Assembly (NCBI GenBank): GCA_961205875.1
Contig: OY540818.1
Location: 16,218,761-16,282,760 of the forward strand
Reading direction: 5' to 3'
From: Sialis fuliginosa
Lineage: Eukaryota; Arthropoda; Insecta; Megaloptera; Sialidae
DNA: 64,000 nucleotides
The position numbers and the translations under genes are program-made. Shown one piece after another: positions 23,960 through 39,668 of this stretch (positions are counted from its first letter, which is position 1; each line of letters starts with the position of its first letter). The notes below the pieces were generated by a model that worked only from the letters and a program-made list of their open reading frames with translations, had not been told where the DNA came from and ran no database searches.

Positions 23960-26797
23960 AATGATTTTATTTACATGTTTTTATATCAATTATACTTAAT
24001 TATTCAATTAATTATTTGTTTTTATATTTTTTTTCCTTATTTCTTATACACTTATTGTGAGTACTGACTACCTGTGTAAATAAACAAGTAACATAGAACT
24101 GGTTAGACACATCTTTGTAGATAAAGAGATGTTAAAAATGCAGTCAATCAACATAAATGTATTATACCTGTGTAGATAAACAGGTATATTATAAAATAAT
24201 TATAGTGTTTTGTGCTTACACGGTAATAGTGTAAATGCACAATAATAAATAATATGAAAGAGTATCAACAGTGACACAATGTGTTTAGTAAGTACTTATC
24301 GTAAGTATACATGAATTATTTATATAAAAAAGGTAAGTATTAGTCAATACTTGTGTAGATAAACAAGTAACATACAAACTAAATAACAGTACATCTATGT
24401 AGATAAATAGATGATAATCAATTCAGGATTTAGTCGGAATGGCTACTGAAAAAAAATTAAAATTTATAAAAGTACATATCGCGACATCTAACGGGAAAAG
24501 CTTGAACTATCAATAACATTGTTTGAATAATGATGTCAATTTAATATATGTCACGGCATGTACTATTTAATATTTTAATTTATTTTCAGAAGCCATTCCG
24601 ATTAAGTTTTAAAATATGGTGGAGGCGCTGTCATGTTACGTCATCGCATCAAATTTTTTTTTGACGAGTTAAGCACACTATCGTATGTATAACAGCATGG
24701 TGATTCCAAAAATGTTGATAAAAAGTTCCGCTCGGACCCCTATCACCGTTTTTTATCAATTTTTCGTCTTAAAATGGCTGTAACTTTTGAACCCTTTGAT
24801 GAATTTCACAACAGATAAAAATTGTCGAATTAGCATATCCCTTTACATGCGATAACGTATCTAATTATTTGAAAATCGAAAAAAGTGTTTTTCGGGTGTT
24901 TTTTAAGCCATACTATAGCCTTGCTTCTTTTTTGGAAAAAATTTTTTTTGGCGAGTTAGAGACGCTATCGTATGTATTAGGGCACCCTGATTCCAAATAT
25001 GCCCATCAAAAGTTGCGCTCAGATCGATAACACGGTTTTTTATCAACTTTTGTCTTAAAAAATTTCATCAAATTTTGAACCAGTGAATTGAGTTAAAATC
25101 TATTATCATTTCTGATATCAGCGCGTCATATTACATACGATGGCGTGTCAATTATTTTCAAATTCAATAAGGATGTGTTTTTCAGTACTTTAATTCATAC
25201 ACCCATTTTGAATTTAAAAGTATTATACACGTTATCGTATGTAAAAGGACACGCTGATAACATAAATTATATCAGATTTTAAATACATTAATTGGTTCAA
25301 TATTTCAAGAAATTTTTTAAGACAAAAGTTGATAAAAAATATTGTACCAATAAATGGATTTAAAATCTGATATAATTTATGTTATCAGCGTGTCCTTTTA
25401 CATACGATAACGTGTATAATACTTTTAAATTCAAAATGGGTGTATGAATTAAAGTACTGAAAAACACATCCTTATTGAATTTGAAAATAATTGACACGCC
25501 ATCGTATGTAATATGACGCGCTGATATCAGAAATGATAATAGATTTTAACTCAATTCACTGGTTCAAAATTTGATGAAATTTTTTAAGACAAAAGTTGAT
25601 AAAAAACCGTGTTATCGATCTGAGCGCAACTTTTGATGGGCATATTTGGAATCAGGGTGCCCTAATACATACGATAGCGTCTCTAACTCGCCAAAAAAAA
25701 TTTTTTCCAAAAAAGAAGCAAGGCTATAGTATGGCTTAAAAAACACCCGAAAAACACTTTTTTCGATTTTCAAATAATTAGATACGTTATCGCATGTAAA
25801 GGGATATGCTAATTCGACAATTTTTATCTGTTGTGAAATTCATCAAAGGGTTCAAAAGTTACAGCCATTTTAAGACGAAAAATTGATAAAAAACGGTGAT
25901 AGGGGTCCGAGCGGAACTTTTTATCAACATTTTTGGAATCACCATGCTGTTATACATACGATAGTGTGCTTAACTCGTCAAAAAAAAATTTGATGCGATG
26001 ACGTAACATGACAGCGCCTCCACCATATTTTAAAACTTAATCGGAATGGCTTCTGAAAATAAATTAAAATATTAAATAGTACATGCCGGACATATATTAA
26101 ATTGACATCATTATTCAAACAATGTTATTGATAGTTCAAGCTTTTCCCGTTAGATGTCGCGATATGTACTTTTATAAATTTTAATTTTTTTCAGTAGCCA
26201 TTCCGACTAAATCCTGAATTGATTATCATCTATTTATCTACATAGATGTACTGTTATTTAGTTTGTATGTTACTTGTTTATCTACACAAGTATTGACTAA
26301 TACTTACCTTTTTTGTATAAATAATTCATGTATACTTACGATAAGTACTTACTAAACACATTGTGTCACTGTTGATACTCTTTCATATTATGTATTATTG
26401 TGCATTCACACCATACCGTGTAAGCGCAAAACACTATAATTATTTTATAATATACCTGTTTATCTACACAGGTATAACATACATGTATGTTAATTGACTG
26501 CATTTTTAACATCTCTTTATCTTCAAAGATGTATAAATTATTGATTTAATGACATTTATACTATTTTTATCAAAAAGAATTTAATTTTCTACAAGATTGT
26601 CATTTAACATTTTTATGTAAAACTCACAACTACTTTTTAAAAACTTTATGGTGCTCTAACTCATTAACTAATGGTTCCAAGTGCATAATATTTAAAAATA
26701 AATAAATAAGTTGGTTATACAAATATATTTTATTATTTTATACATCGGTAATTGTATCAAAATCATTATTATAATATAATATCGAAATAAATATAAA
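23960..26797. other. Convergent intergenic region between AAAS and RtcB
   Basis: Almost entirely occupied by the palindrome at 24109-26531. The remaining flanks are the short 3' ends of AAAS and RtcB. TTTATT at about 26728-26733 reads as AATAAA on the minus strand and is a likely RtcB polyadenylation signal. Confidence 0.75.
24109..26531. repeat. 2.4 kb near-perfect palindrome (giant inverted repeat)
   Basis: The sequence from acatctttgtagataaagag (24109 on) recurs reverse-complemented up to 26531. The arms are about 1.2 kb each and meet at about 25310-25336, leaving a spacer of roughly 25 bases. By eye the arms match nearly base for base with scattered substitutions and small indels. The arms contain smaller inverted units: mini-hairpins with GTAGATAA loops at the outer ends, a 24430-24615 unit with ggaatggct at one end and agccattcc at the other, and alternating tatcgtatgta / tacatacgata sites inside. 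There is no open frame of note. It could be a foldback-type element or a hairpin-RNA locus. No target duplication was found. Confidence 0.93.
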
Positions 26798-29730
<2,933 letters not shown>

Positions 29731-31036
29731 ATGTCATCATCAAATACCGAAACTAATCCTCCTCCTAAAGAAAGTGAGGTTAGAACTAGCACAAATCGTC
29801 CGATATGTATAATCGTTCTCGGAATGGCCGGTTCAGGAAAAACTTCATTCGTGCGGAGACTTTCCATGGCTGAAAACAAAGAACAACTGCCTTACCTGAT
29901 TAATATAGACCCTGCTTGCCGGGAACCTCCGTACCCAGCTAAAATAGGTAAATACCTAAATTACAATCAACGATTACGTGTAAATAAATGTTTATTTCAG
30001 ATATCAGAGATACCGTCAACTACAAAGAAGTAATGAAACAATATCAATTAGGACCAAATGGAGCCATTGTAACCTCGTTAAATTTATTTTCTACCAAATT
30101 CAACGACGTAATCGCACTAGTTGAAAAATCTAAAGGCGATTATAAATACTGCGTATTCGACACCCCAGGACAAATCGAAGTATTCACATGGTCCGTTTCC
30201 GGTACAATAATAACAGAGAGTTTGGCGTCTACTTTCCCCACAGTCATCGTCTATGTGATGGACACAGTGAGGTCTGTCAGTCCTGTGACGTTTATGAGCA
30301 ACATGCTCTACGCTTGCTCCATCCTGTACAAGACCAAACTTCCGTTTATCGTTGTAATGAATAAAACAGATGTAGTAGATCACGGCTACGCAGTTGAGTG
30401 GATGAACAACTTTGAAGCATTCCAGGAAGCACTTGACTCAGATCAGACAGGCGGTTACATGAATAAACTGACCCACAGCATGTCTATGGCGCTTGACGAG
30501 TTCTACAATGGGTTACGTTGTTGTGGGGTCTCATCAGTCACAGGAGACGGGTTCGACGAGTTTTATAAGCTTGTTGACGATGCTGCTATCGAATACGAGA
30601 AGTAAGTCAAGTAAGATTCAGTGGAAATGTTTTAAAATGTGTGTAATTGTTTGTTGTAGGGAATATCGAGTAGAATGGGAACGTTTAAGGAAAGAGAAGC
30701 TCATAGAAAACCAACGCAAAAAAGAAGAGAAATTAGAAAGGTTAGCCGAAGTGGGCGTAACTAAAAAGTCTTTGATAACAGAAGCCTGGAGTGGGTGCGA
30801 GCTGTCAGACGTCTATCTGAAACATCCAGGGAACGAGAGCAGTGAGGACGATGAAGGAGAAGAGATGGAAACACTGGCTGGTCAGTTAAATTTAATCTCG
30901 GTTTTATTTTTGAGAGTTACCTGATTTTAAAAATTGATTTTTTTCAGTTGATGAAAATGAAGAAAAAACATTCAAGGATTTCTTAGAAAACCGAATGAAA
31001 AAACAACAGAACAAACCATCCACTTCAGGAACATGA
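29731..31036 (+). CDS. GPN1: GPN-loop GTPase 1 (GPN1/XAB1)
   Basis: Small GTPase needed for assembly and nuclear import of RNA polymerase II. Exons 29731-29947, 30001-30601, 30660-30880 and 30948-31036 with GT-AG borders and continuous frame give 375 residues (human 374). Motifs: P-loop GMAGSGKT (residues 31-38), the family-defining Gly-Pro-Asn loop in [21 protein letters not shown] (G3), VVMNKTD (G4) and a long identical stretch [20 protein letters not shown]. The tail is charged and acidic ([12 protein letters not shown]), as in orthologues. The start was chosen at the ATG giving MSSSNTE. AATAAA lies near 31108. Confidence 0.97.
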
Positions 31037-31220
31037 TAATGTAACATTAACGCACATAATATTTTGTATTTATTTTTTTAATAATATTATTTTACGTTTA
31101 AGATATAAATAAAGCTCTGTAAATTATAATGGCCTATTATTTCTGTTTATAAATTAACAAAACAACTGTCGGCTTCTGGATGCAAGTTAAAGCCGAGAGT
31201 TGTTAACAACACTAACGTTT

Positions 31221-32412
31221 TTAAGAGAGACATATTCTGACGAGTCTTCTGCACAGATCTCTCTGCTCGGACGTTAAGTGCGGCCACAGCTCAGCTTCCA
31301 ACTGGGGCAGAGTCTCCGTATCCGATGCCTGTACAGACATGATCAACGACTGAATCAGTATGAACAGGTTCTCGCCTATTCCAGATTCTGCACAGTCAAA
31401 CAATTATTACAAATTAAATAACAGATAGAACTTTGAAATTATAAATAGTGGAAACTTCAATTTCATCATAAAATGTTCATTAAATAGTCTAGTATTACGT
31501 ATTGAAATTTCAAATCATTCCAACTACCTTTTATGTTAGCATCATCAAATTTCCCCCAGGTATATTTCTCGAGTAGTTTAGCGAGGGGTGCCGCCAGTCT
31601 CTGGGGCACAGGACTCAATATCAGTATAAGAAGCACCTGCGTCACTTCACACTCAAGCACTGTCTCCGTGTACAAGTGCGCCTGCGTGCTTTCACTGCAG
31701 ATTACATCAAGAACAGATGATAGTTCTGTTAACACAGACAGCGCCCCAGCAAAGTCACCTTGTTTAATTTTACACCCAACTGTCTTCTGCATGAGTATTA
31801 TCCTCATTCTGATGTTATTAGAGAATGCGCTAGAGCTAGCTACATGCTCATAGATGTCCTGTGACGCTGACACTGAAAACGGCTGAAGTTTGGGGGCCAG
31901 TTCTAGCAACAAGCCCGAACCCAGCGGAGAGTCTTCTGTGTATTTAGACACTGCGTGGCTGTAGCAACTCACTGCAGCCTGGAATCAAACACTGCACTGA
32001 CAACAATAACACAAACAAATCACTCTACTTACTTCTAGATTGTCTTTGCCAGGACTGAGACACCCAAGCTGCTGGTTTCTCGTCTCCGTAGACATGAACT
32101 GTCTGGCGGCGCGTGTAAGACACCCTGTCTCCCCTGAGAGATTTTCCAGGGACCCCTCGCATCGTGCTGAAGCAATCCAACATAATCCTGCATGTGAATT
32201 CAGGTTTATGTTCTCACATTGTATCCCAAGGCGGGTGAACTCTTCGGAGACCTCTTTTACATTGGGTTTGCGAAGAAATCGTCTAAAATGTTCGTAATAA
32301 AAATTTATAGACAACTTAATGATAATATATGTAAGTATAGTACACACTTTTTTAATTTATTTGATATAAATCTGTACTGATCTAAAAAATCAGCACTTCC
32401 GAATTCTGTCAT
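31221..32412 (-). CDS. HAP40 / F8A, huntingtin-associated protein
   Basis: Orthologue of 40-kDa huntingtin-associated protein (human F8A1), a helical-repeat protein that binds and stabilises huntingtin. Minus-strand exons: 32412-32348, 32282-32033, 31978-31528 and 31387-31221, with GT-AG borders and continuous frame, giving 310 residues (human 371). The first exon is only 65 bases, encoding MTEFGSADFLDQYRFISNKL, and continues KKRFLRKPNV across the junction, as in human (YRLVSNKLKKRFLRKPNV). Other matches to human are LEKYTWGKFD (LEKYSWEAFD), LFILIQSLIM (LFLLLQSLVM) and ELWPHLTSEQ (EMWPLLTAEQ). It lacks the long Pro/Ala loop of the mammalian protein. It diverges from mRpS21. Confidence 0.9.
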
Positions 32413-32973
32413 TGAAAATTTTTAAAATAAATTAATGCAATCACAAAATAAAGAATTATGTATTTACATTTTTTCAAGATATGAAAAAGGTTATATTTTC
32501 TAGAGTAACTAGAACAGAGTATTCACTGTGTATTCAAAACTTCTGATTGGTCCGCCATTAATTCTTAAATCCATCGAGTTAATATAAATAGAAAAAGTGT
32601 GCATAACAATTAAATATTAATGAAATGTTTCTGTTTTTACGTTTCAATTTAAAGAAAACATTTTAAAATATCATTTTCTCTTTTTTATACGCTTTCTTTC
32701 GTATCATTGTAAGATGTCCATACTCTACTTCAAGTTACTGTGTGTGTTTACTTTGACAACTTCATTGCAGCTGGGTGAAACGTCAAAATTTTAATGTGCG
32801 TAAATTTAAATTAATACAAAATATAATATTTGTACTGCACTGAAATATAAATAACTAATTAATCCTCAACAATAATAACTAGGTAAAATATTACAATGCA
32901 TACTTACATTTTTTGAAAAAAAATTAAGGTTAGGTAACTTTAAAATATCTTATTTGCAGAAAAATAAGTAAAA
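32413..32973. promoter_or_regulatory. Divergent promoter region of HAP40 and mRpS21
   Basis: 561 AT-rich bases between two diverging start codons. An acceptor-like ttatttgcag sits 14 bases before the mRpS21 ATG, so a 5' UTR intron may end there. No other motif was recognised. Confidence 0.45.
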
Positions 32974-33303
32974 ATGAGGCATGCAGCGTTTATTGCTCGC
33001 ACAGTGATGGTCCAGAATGGAAATATAGAAGATGCTTGTAGAGTTCTGAATAGAATACTTGGCCGTGAAGGGATTTTAGATCAATTTAGAAGAACAAGAT
33101 ATTACGAAAAACCTTTTCAAGTAATTTTGATGTTGTTTCAATCAATTATAAACAGTTATTGTTAAATAAAACAATTTATATTTTAGGTAAGACGTAGAAT
33201 CAATTTTGAAAAATGCAAAGCAATATATAACGAAGATATGGATAGAAAAATTCAGTTTGTTTTAAGAAAAAATAGAACGGATCCTTTCCCGGGATGTTAT
33301 TGA
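32974..33303 (+). CDS. mRpS21: Mitochondrial ribosomal protein bS21m (mRpS21)
   Basis: Nuclear-encoded component of the mitochondrial small ribosomal subunit. Two exons, 32974-33120 and 33187-33303, with donor gtaatt and acceptor attttag, give 87 residues, the usual length. The sequence starts [16 protein letters not shown] and includes [20 protein letters not shown] and [17 protein letters not shown], with the basic S21 core. It ends RTDPFPGCY. Confidence 0.94.
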
Positions 33304-34035
33304 TATAGAAAATAATAATTTGTCGTTGATTTTAGTTTTAATAAATAAATATGTAACTTGAATTTTGTTTTATTGTTACACATGACTTATCTTATAGTTT
33401 AATTTACATAAATGCACGTAGAAAATATTTTAAAAAATACAACAGATGTTATAAAATCTAGATTATTAACCATTAATACTTTCTTTGTAATATTTATTAT
33501 AATAATTAAAAAATTTAAAATACGATAATTAAAAACAATATAGCTATGTACGATTTTAGTTCTGAAAACTCACCAGTTGCAGGTTGTATATATGTATATC
33601 CATCTCTTTCTAACCAATGAAACCTGTATATGTTCCACCTCACTTTATTCCCAAATAAGGCTTTTGTTGTAAAAATGGAGATAAATCAAAAATATCAGGA
33701 GAAAATTTATAATTTTATTTATTGTTTGTGATTTATAATTTTATATAAATGTGGTGAATATTATTATATATCATGACGTCATTAAATTCGTACACTTATG
33801 AATTTATGAAGTATGTGCAACCAATCTCAAATAAAGAATTGGAAAGCAGTTTTGTTTAAATATTTGTACTTGAATCTGTATTTTGCAAATACTTGTTAAA
33901 TTCATGTTATTATAGAAAATAAGGTTATTATTTGATAAAGGGACCTATATATGATATACTATGGATCTCTATACACTGAAATGATTTTGTACTTATTTTT
34001 ATCCGTTCTGATTTTAGATTATGTAGTAGGTAGTA

Positions 34036-34360
34036 CTTAAACTGCTATTTCTAGTCAAATAAATAGAAAAGTAAGAAAATAATGTACATACATACAGTCG
34101 TTTTTAATTTTAACCCTGCGGCGGTGACGCCGAGTCTATGTGATATTAACATATATTACATTTATCACTATACTGTCCCTACAATTTTAAATTACCCCTT
34201 AAAAATGATATACAGTATATATATATATACGGGTCTGACAGACTTGACGCCACCGCTAATGTATGAAATAGGGCGTCATTAATCCAGGGTTAAACTGCTA
34301 TTTCTAATAATCAAATAAATAGAAAAGTAAGAAAATAATGTACATAATACAGTCGTTTAA
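34036..34360. repeat. Direct repeat flanking a piggyBac-like MITE
   Basis: aactgctatttctag...caaataaatagaaaagtaag and aataatgtacata...acagtcgttt occur at 34036-34107 and again at 34291-34360, on either side of the MITE at 34114-34289. This implies a segmental duplication around the insertion. Confidence 0.7.
34114..34289. mobile_element. piggyBac-like MITE (176 bp)
   Basis: Ends CCCTGCGGCGGTGACGCC on the left and GGCGTCATTAATCCAGGG on the right, flanked on both sides by TTAA (34110-34113 and 34290-34293). TTAA duplication with C-rich ends is the piggyBac signature. No transposase. Confidence 0.75.
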
Positions 34361-36395
34361 ATTTAAAATCAACCATTTTACAAGTCAATCAAATAACTGC
34401 ACTTATACGATGCCTAACTTCCACAAACAACTAGTATCTGAATGTAATTTAAGGAAATATCAGATTAAGAGCTCCGATTAGTAGAAACTAGGATACCTAT
34501 TGTTTGTGAAACCTGGCGTTAAATTGACAAACGTGTTAGAATATTTAAATAACTCTTATTTATCGCAAACATTGATTGACTTTAAAAAAGCAACTGAAAT
34601 GTTGAAAAAAAATAATGGAAAAAAATAAACGAAAATAAAATTACATGGGATATTTATTCCATATATAAATATTTTATATAACACATACAAATGGAAAATC
34701 TGTAGTTATAAATCAAATTATGGAGCAATATACCTGTAATTTGTAATTTTTTAATAATAATAGCTTTATATACAAATCTATCTAAACTTTTTCAAAATAC
34801 ACATTTTTAACAGCATACACATTCTGAGATCACAAAATATTTAACAAATGTATTAACAAACTTGTAGAATAATAATAATATTAGTTATATTCACTTTGAC
34901 AAGAAAGTATAAATATTATTTATAAAAAACGTACTAGAGAAACAGTGTCAAATGATATGGCAGCCATTTGCAATGACAGTTCTTGCGCATGCGCAATTTG
35001 TAAGTACGTCACGATTACAGTAACTAAAAAGAGTATGGCCAATATGGTCGTTCATTCTGATTGGTAAACAACCAAAGTCATTGTGCGAAATGTACGAAAT
35101 TTACAGAAATTTCAGTTTAGGAGCGTTTATATTTTCATCCAAATGCATTATTTCAATTAAACATTAACATTGTTGTATTTATTTTCATGAAAATAATATG
35201 CATTTGACATTATGGCAACACTTGATTTCTAGTTACTGTAGTCACGATTAAATCAGCGCGAACCAAAATGTTTACATTACAATGATACTGTTTCTCTAAA
35301 ACGATGATAACTTGTATTAATTAAGAAATAATTTATAACGATGAGTATTAAAACAAGCAACTGTTAGACAGTGGCGTTTAAATGTCTGTTTTTCAATACA
35401 AATTTAAGATATTAGATTTTTGTAAGTCGTATACGTTCAAATAATCAAAGAAAATTAATAATTTTTTTACAGTTTTATCTCAAATTTGTACCGATAGACA
35501 TTTTTATACTATTTTGAGTATTTACACATAATATTTATAAGAATTTTAAACATCATTTTACCATCGGTACGTGTAAAATATCATAGGTAACTTTTAGTTT
35601 CGGAATAAAAATGTGTCCATGCTTAGCTAAATCGATGAAATGTCCATTTAAAATTCTTATATCGAACACTTCATATAAATTTATATAAAAATAATACACT
35701 AAAATTAATTTTTTGTTGACATTTGGCAAATTTGCAAAAAAAAATTTAGTATAACACAAAAAATCAAATAGTTTTCTTGTCAACATGAAAATCACTGGGT
35801 ATGAAACCATTGAAAAACATTATATACAAAAGGGCCATTTACCGTTTTAAATTACCCCAAATTACTTCAGATATATCTACGTATAAACAAAATAAATACA
35901 TACACGCCCTAAAATAATTTGTGACATTAAAACGATCAATAACATCCAAAGAAAGAGCTCATCTTTAAAAGTTTCAAATCAAAAATAATATTCAAAAAAC
36001 GTACTTTAACAATCACATATTAAGTTGGCAGTATTCCAATCGGTTACCAACATTTACATAATTTACATTTATAAATCTATCTCTCGAATTATGGACTACA
36101 GCAATGTTTACCCTGCTCAGCCGGTTTTCAAGCCACTCAAATATAATTCAAATCACTTAAAACTAATTTCTCGACCTTATTAACACTAAACATATCTCAC
36201 TTTTTAATTAATTTTTAATTTTGATAATCACTTTCACAGAGGTACCTAATTATCAACAAACAGCCTCTCGTTAGAGTCGCTCAGACACCACGATATCTTA
36301 AAATAAGTCAAGTACAGTAGAACTCCGAAATTTGTTTATCTATGTTGTATCCCTAGATTTTAATACCACTTTTATATTAGTTTGACCAACTCTCC

Positions 36396-36829
36396 CATAG
36401 AGATAATATAACATAGAGAAAGTGAGCCTTAGCACTTTATGTAAGTGGACATCAATAATGAATAATAAGAGAAAGCGACATTTTTCGAGTACTTGTGTCT
36501 TTGTCTTCTTTGCATAATGGTGTATAATTAAAGAACTGTCAAATTATTTTGTAAATATATTTTTCTGTGGTAGAAATTTAATAATTTATTTTTAATAGTC
36601 AATAAAAAAAATTCTCAAAAACTAGAATTTCACTACAAATTAAGTCATGCACAGAATGTCAGATATAAGCTCATAGATAATTAAATTGAAAAATATGAAC
36701 CGTCATCTCTATGGAAACATGCATTGTTTGACAAAGATAGATAAGAGGTCCAAAATTTCTTCTTTCTCTTTCTACCGATAATTATCGTTTTCGACTGTCT
36801 CACTTTCTCTATGTTATATTATCTCTATG
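36396..36829. mobile_element. MITE with 30-bp inverted ends (434 bp)
   Basis: The left end, CATAGAGATAATATAACATA then gagaaagtgag, is mirrored at the right end (ctcactttctc then tatgttatattatctctatg). The flanks ccaactctcc and ccaactctac look like an 8-10 base target duplication. The superfamily is unclear: hAT, P and Merlin all make duplications of about this size. Confidence 0.8.
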
Positions 36830-37271
36830 CCAACTCTACTTTTAAGGCTTAGCTCCGCCTACCTTAAAAATCCTAATCTCTGATTGGCCAGTTTGTAAAA
36901 CAATTTGAGTGTGATATAAATAAATCTAGGAACAGTTTAAAATAGACAATAGTCATTGATAATAATTAATATTTTTCATGGTTTTCATAAAAGTTAAAAT
37001 CATAAATTGTCGATTCGCAATATTAGGCCCTTCTGATAACACTTTTAACAACTTTAAAGATGAGCTCAAAATCAACATTGTTAGAAAATAAAGATATAAG
37101 CACTTATAAACATTCTCTCAAGTCATTCTCACTCAAATGATTGCCTGAAAAATGGAAACAAATCTTATTATAAAATTAAATCAATTTTTTAATATATTCT
37201 ATTGTTAAGACAACACTCGAAAGTCAAAATATTTAATTGTTTTTTTTTTTGTGGTCTTTCATTGCTGATTT

Positions 37272-37666
37272 CTTAGATGAAGAAAGACTATGGATACATA
37301 ACAACCAATGCTCGTCCGTAAATGAAAATGTAACTAAAATTTAAGGCAGCCATCTTTTCTTAAATGTCAGTTTCGCCATTTCCTGCATATTATCCCAGAG
37401 GCGTCAGTTGAAAATTTATAATATGCAAATATGCTTTACATTACAATTGAATTTAGTATGTATGAGAGATGATAGTTTCAAATAGATGGTTCTCTGTTAA
37501 TCATATCACTTAAATACTTTTAAAGACAATATAAAAAATTAATTATTAATAAATTTTATAATTCAAAACAATTGATATTTATTTTAAAATCTGAATGACT
37601 CGTGGAGCGATATGGTAACAACGCTAGGTAAAGTGTTATTTGTCCTTTATCTTTCCTTGTCTAAGG
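37272..37666. mobile_element. Inverted-end element, copy 2
   Basis: Short relative of 18218-19156. Left tttcttagatgaagaaagac, right ctttccttgtctaaggctga, with the shared interior phrase atcccagaggcgtca. A fragment of its neighbourhood (ctcgtggagcgatatgg) recurs inverted at 44725-44815. Confidence 0.55.
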
Positions 37667-39668
37667 CTGATTCAGCCAATATTCTCTGCCTTTTCATAAT
37701 TAAAATCGATTATTATGAAGTTAATAAAATATCAGTGGCAAGCAATCAATTTTTTACCCCGAAATTTCAATTTTGTTTATTTCTCAATATTATATTTTCT
37801 AATCACTTTTTTTTTTAAATATGAGGACTATTGTTGTATATTTTTGTAAATTTATAAAATTTCAAATGCTGTCTGTACAATATTTGATTGTAATAATAAC
37901 TGAATGAATAGATTGTAATTTTGCAAGCACTTTTCGTGATATTACTCAGATATACCTACATGAATACCGTTAAATTCTGCAGTGCTTTACGATTATTATT
38001 ATTATTGATTAGTTTTAATTGTTAATTATATATGTACAGATTTGTATCCTTATAATTTCACACAATGGTAGCGGGTATTATCGAAAAAGCTTTGTGCTAT
38101 TTGAATATATTATAGTGAAAAATCGTTTCCACAAAATTCAGCCTCTAAAATTCACCCTGGACATTTAAAAAAATGTAATCAACTTACGATGACACCAAGA
38201 TACGATATTCTCAACAACCGATGTAATTTTTAAAGACATTGAGGTTCAATATACGATGATATCCTCAAGTATCGGTTTATATTTTATAAAAAATGATGGT
38301 TTCGACATACGATGCGTTTTCGTGAAATAATGCAATCAATTTGGTGAATTCTAGATGCTTTATTTTCATAGATGAAAAAATAACAGTTCACACATCTTTT
38401 TACTGACTATCTTACACATACTCGCAATCACACATACACACACACGCACTCGCAAAAACCAAAGGCTTGAATTATATATTAAAACATAAAAGTTTGTAAT
38501 AATATAGTTTATAACAGTGCTGTTCAAGATAAAAAATAATAATAATAATAATAAATACAGCACCCTAAGTTTTTGTACTTTCAATTTGATAAAAATATGT
38601 TATCTTTTAACAATTTCATCAAATAAAATTATAAAAAACAACAAGAAACAATTAGTGTTTTTTTATTTTTATTTTTTTTCATTTCTCTTCACAACAAAAA
38701 ATGAAAAAAAAGACGTAACGGTTTTATGCATAGCGACGATCTACTAGAATTTCAAACACAAGCTGATTCAAAAGCACTTTTTTTAATCATAAAAGCTTCC
38801 ACTATCAGCGGTTCTCAAAATTTTTCAATAACGAATATATATATTTTCAGATTTTAAAATTATTTTGAAAAATTCGAAACCGTAACATTTTGAGAACTGC
38901 TGCACTAATTTTCCGCATTCACTAACGCACAATTTTCTTCAACCACGTAAACATTTCCAAATTTCAAACAAAATATTAAATTTTTAACACATTATATATC
39001 TATATAATAAAAGCTATGCATAAAACAATATTAGAAAAAAATGTTTTCAACAATATTTCTCTTATAATATAGTCGCGGTCTCTGAAACATATCTGCAAAC
39101 ACCCTCCCTATAATGTTGTCAATTTTACTTTGTATTCATATCTGCTAGTTTTTTTCCCGATTTTGAAATGACCTTATCAGTTGTAATGTACGTAAGCATA
39201 AACCGCGGAAGAGCAGTTACTGATTGTTCCAAAGACCGCGACGAACACAGTCGACGGCCACGTAAGACCACGCTCGCGACTAAATGTCAAACAATATACA
39301 TTATATGATAATAATATATTAATATAATAATTATTTTCAAATTGCGATTTTTTTTTCTTTAAAAATATACAAAAAGCGACATTTGTTTGCATATATATAT
39401 ATTATATAAAACTTTGATGAATCATTCTCAAAAATCTAATAAATGTGTTTTGTTCTAAAAATAGTACGCGCCGCCCGGCGGAAGTGCCAACACTCATAAA
39501 ACAAAAAAACCAACCGAAACAATAATAATAATAAAATCAACAGTAAACGCATTTTTACAACGAAATATGCCCGCATATTCTCTCCCTACCAAAGACACGA
39601 CCCCGAGCTGCGAATGTCCATAAACCAAGAAACAACATAGAAAAATGATCGGCAACATCTCAACCGAA

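Larger units (their letters stand above)
33304..39668. other. Gene-poor intergenic region with MITEs
   Basis: AT-rich DNA holding a piggyBac-like MITE (34114-34289), another inverted-end MITE (36396-36829) and a relative of the 18.2 kb element (37272-37666). The part nearest 39668 is probably the 3' UTR of the next gene. The 70-85 codon open frames here are AT-rich and unlike proteins. Confidence 0.6.
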
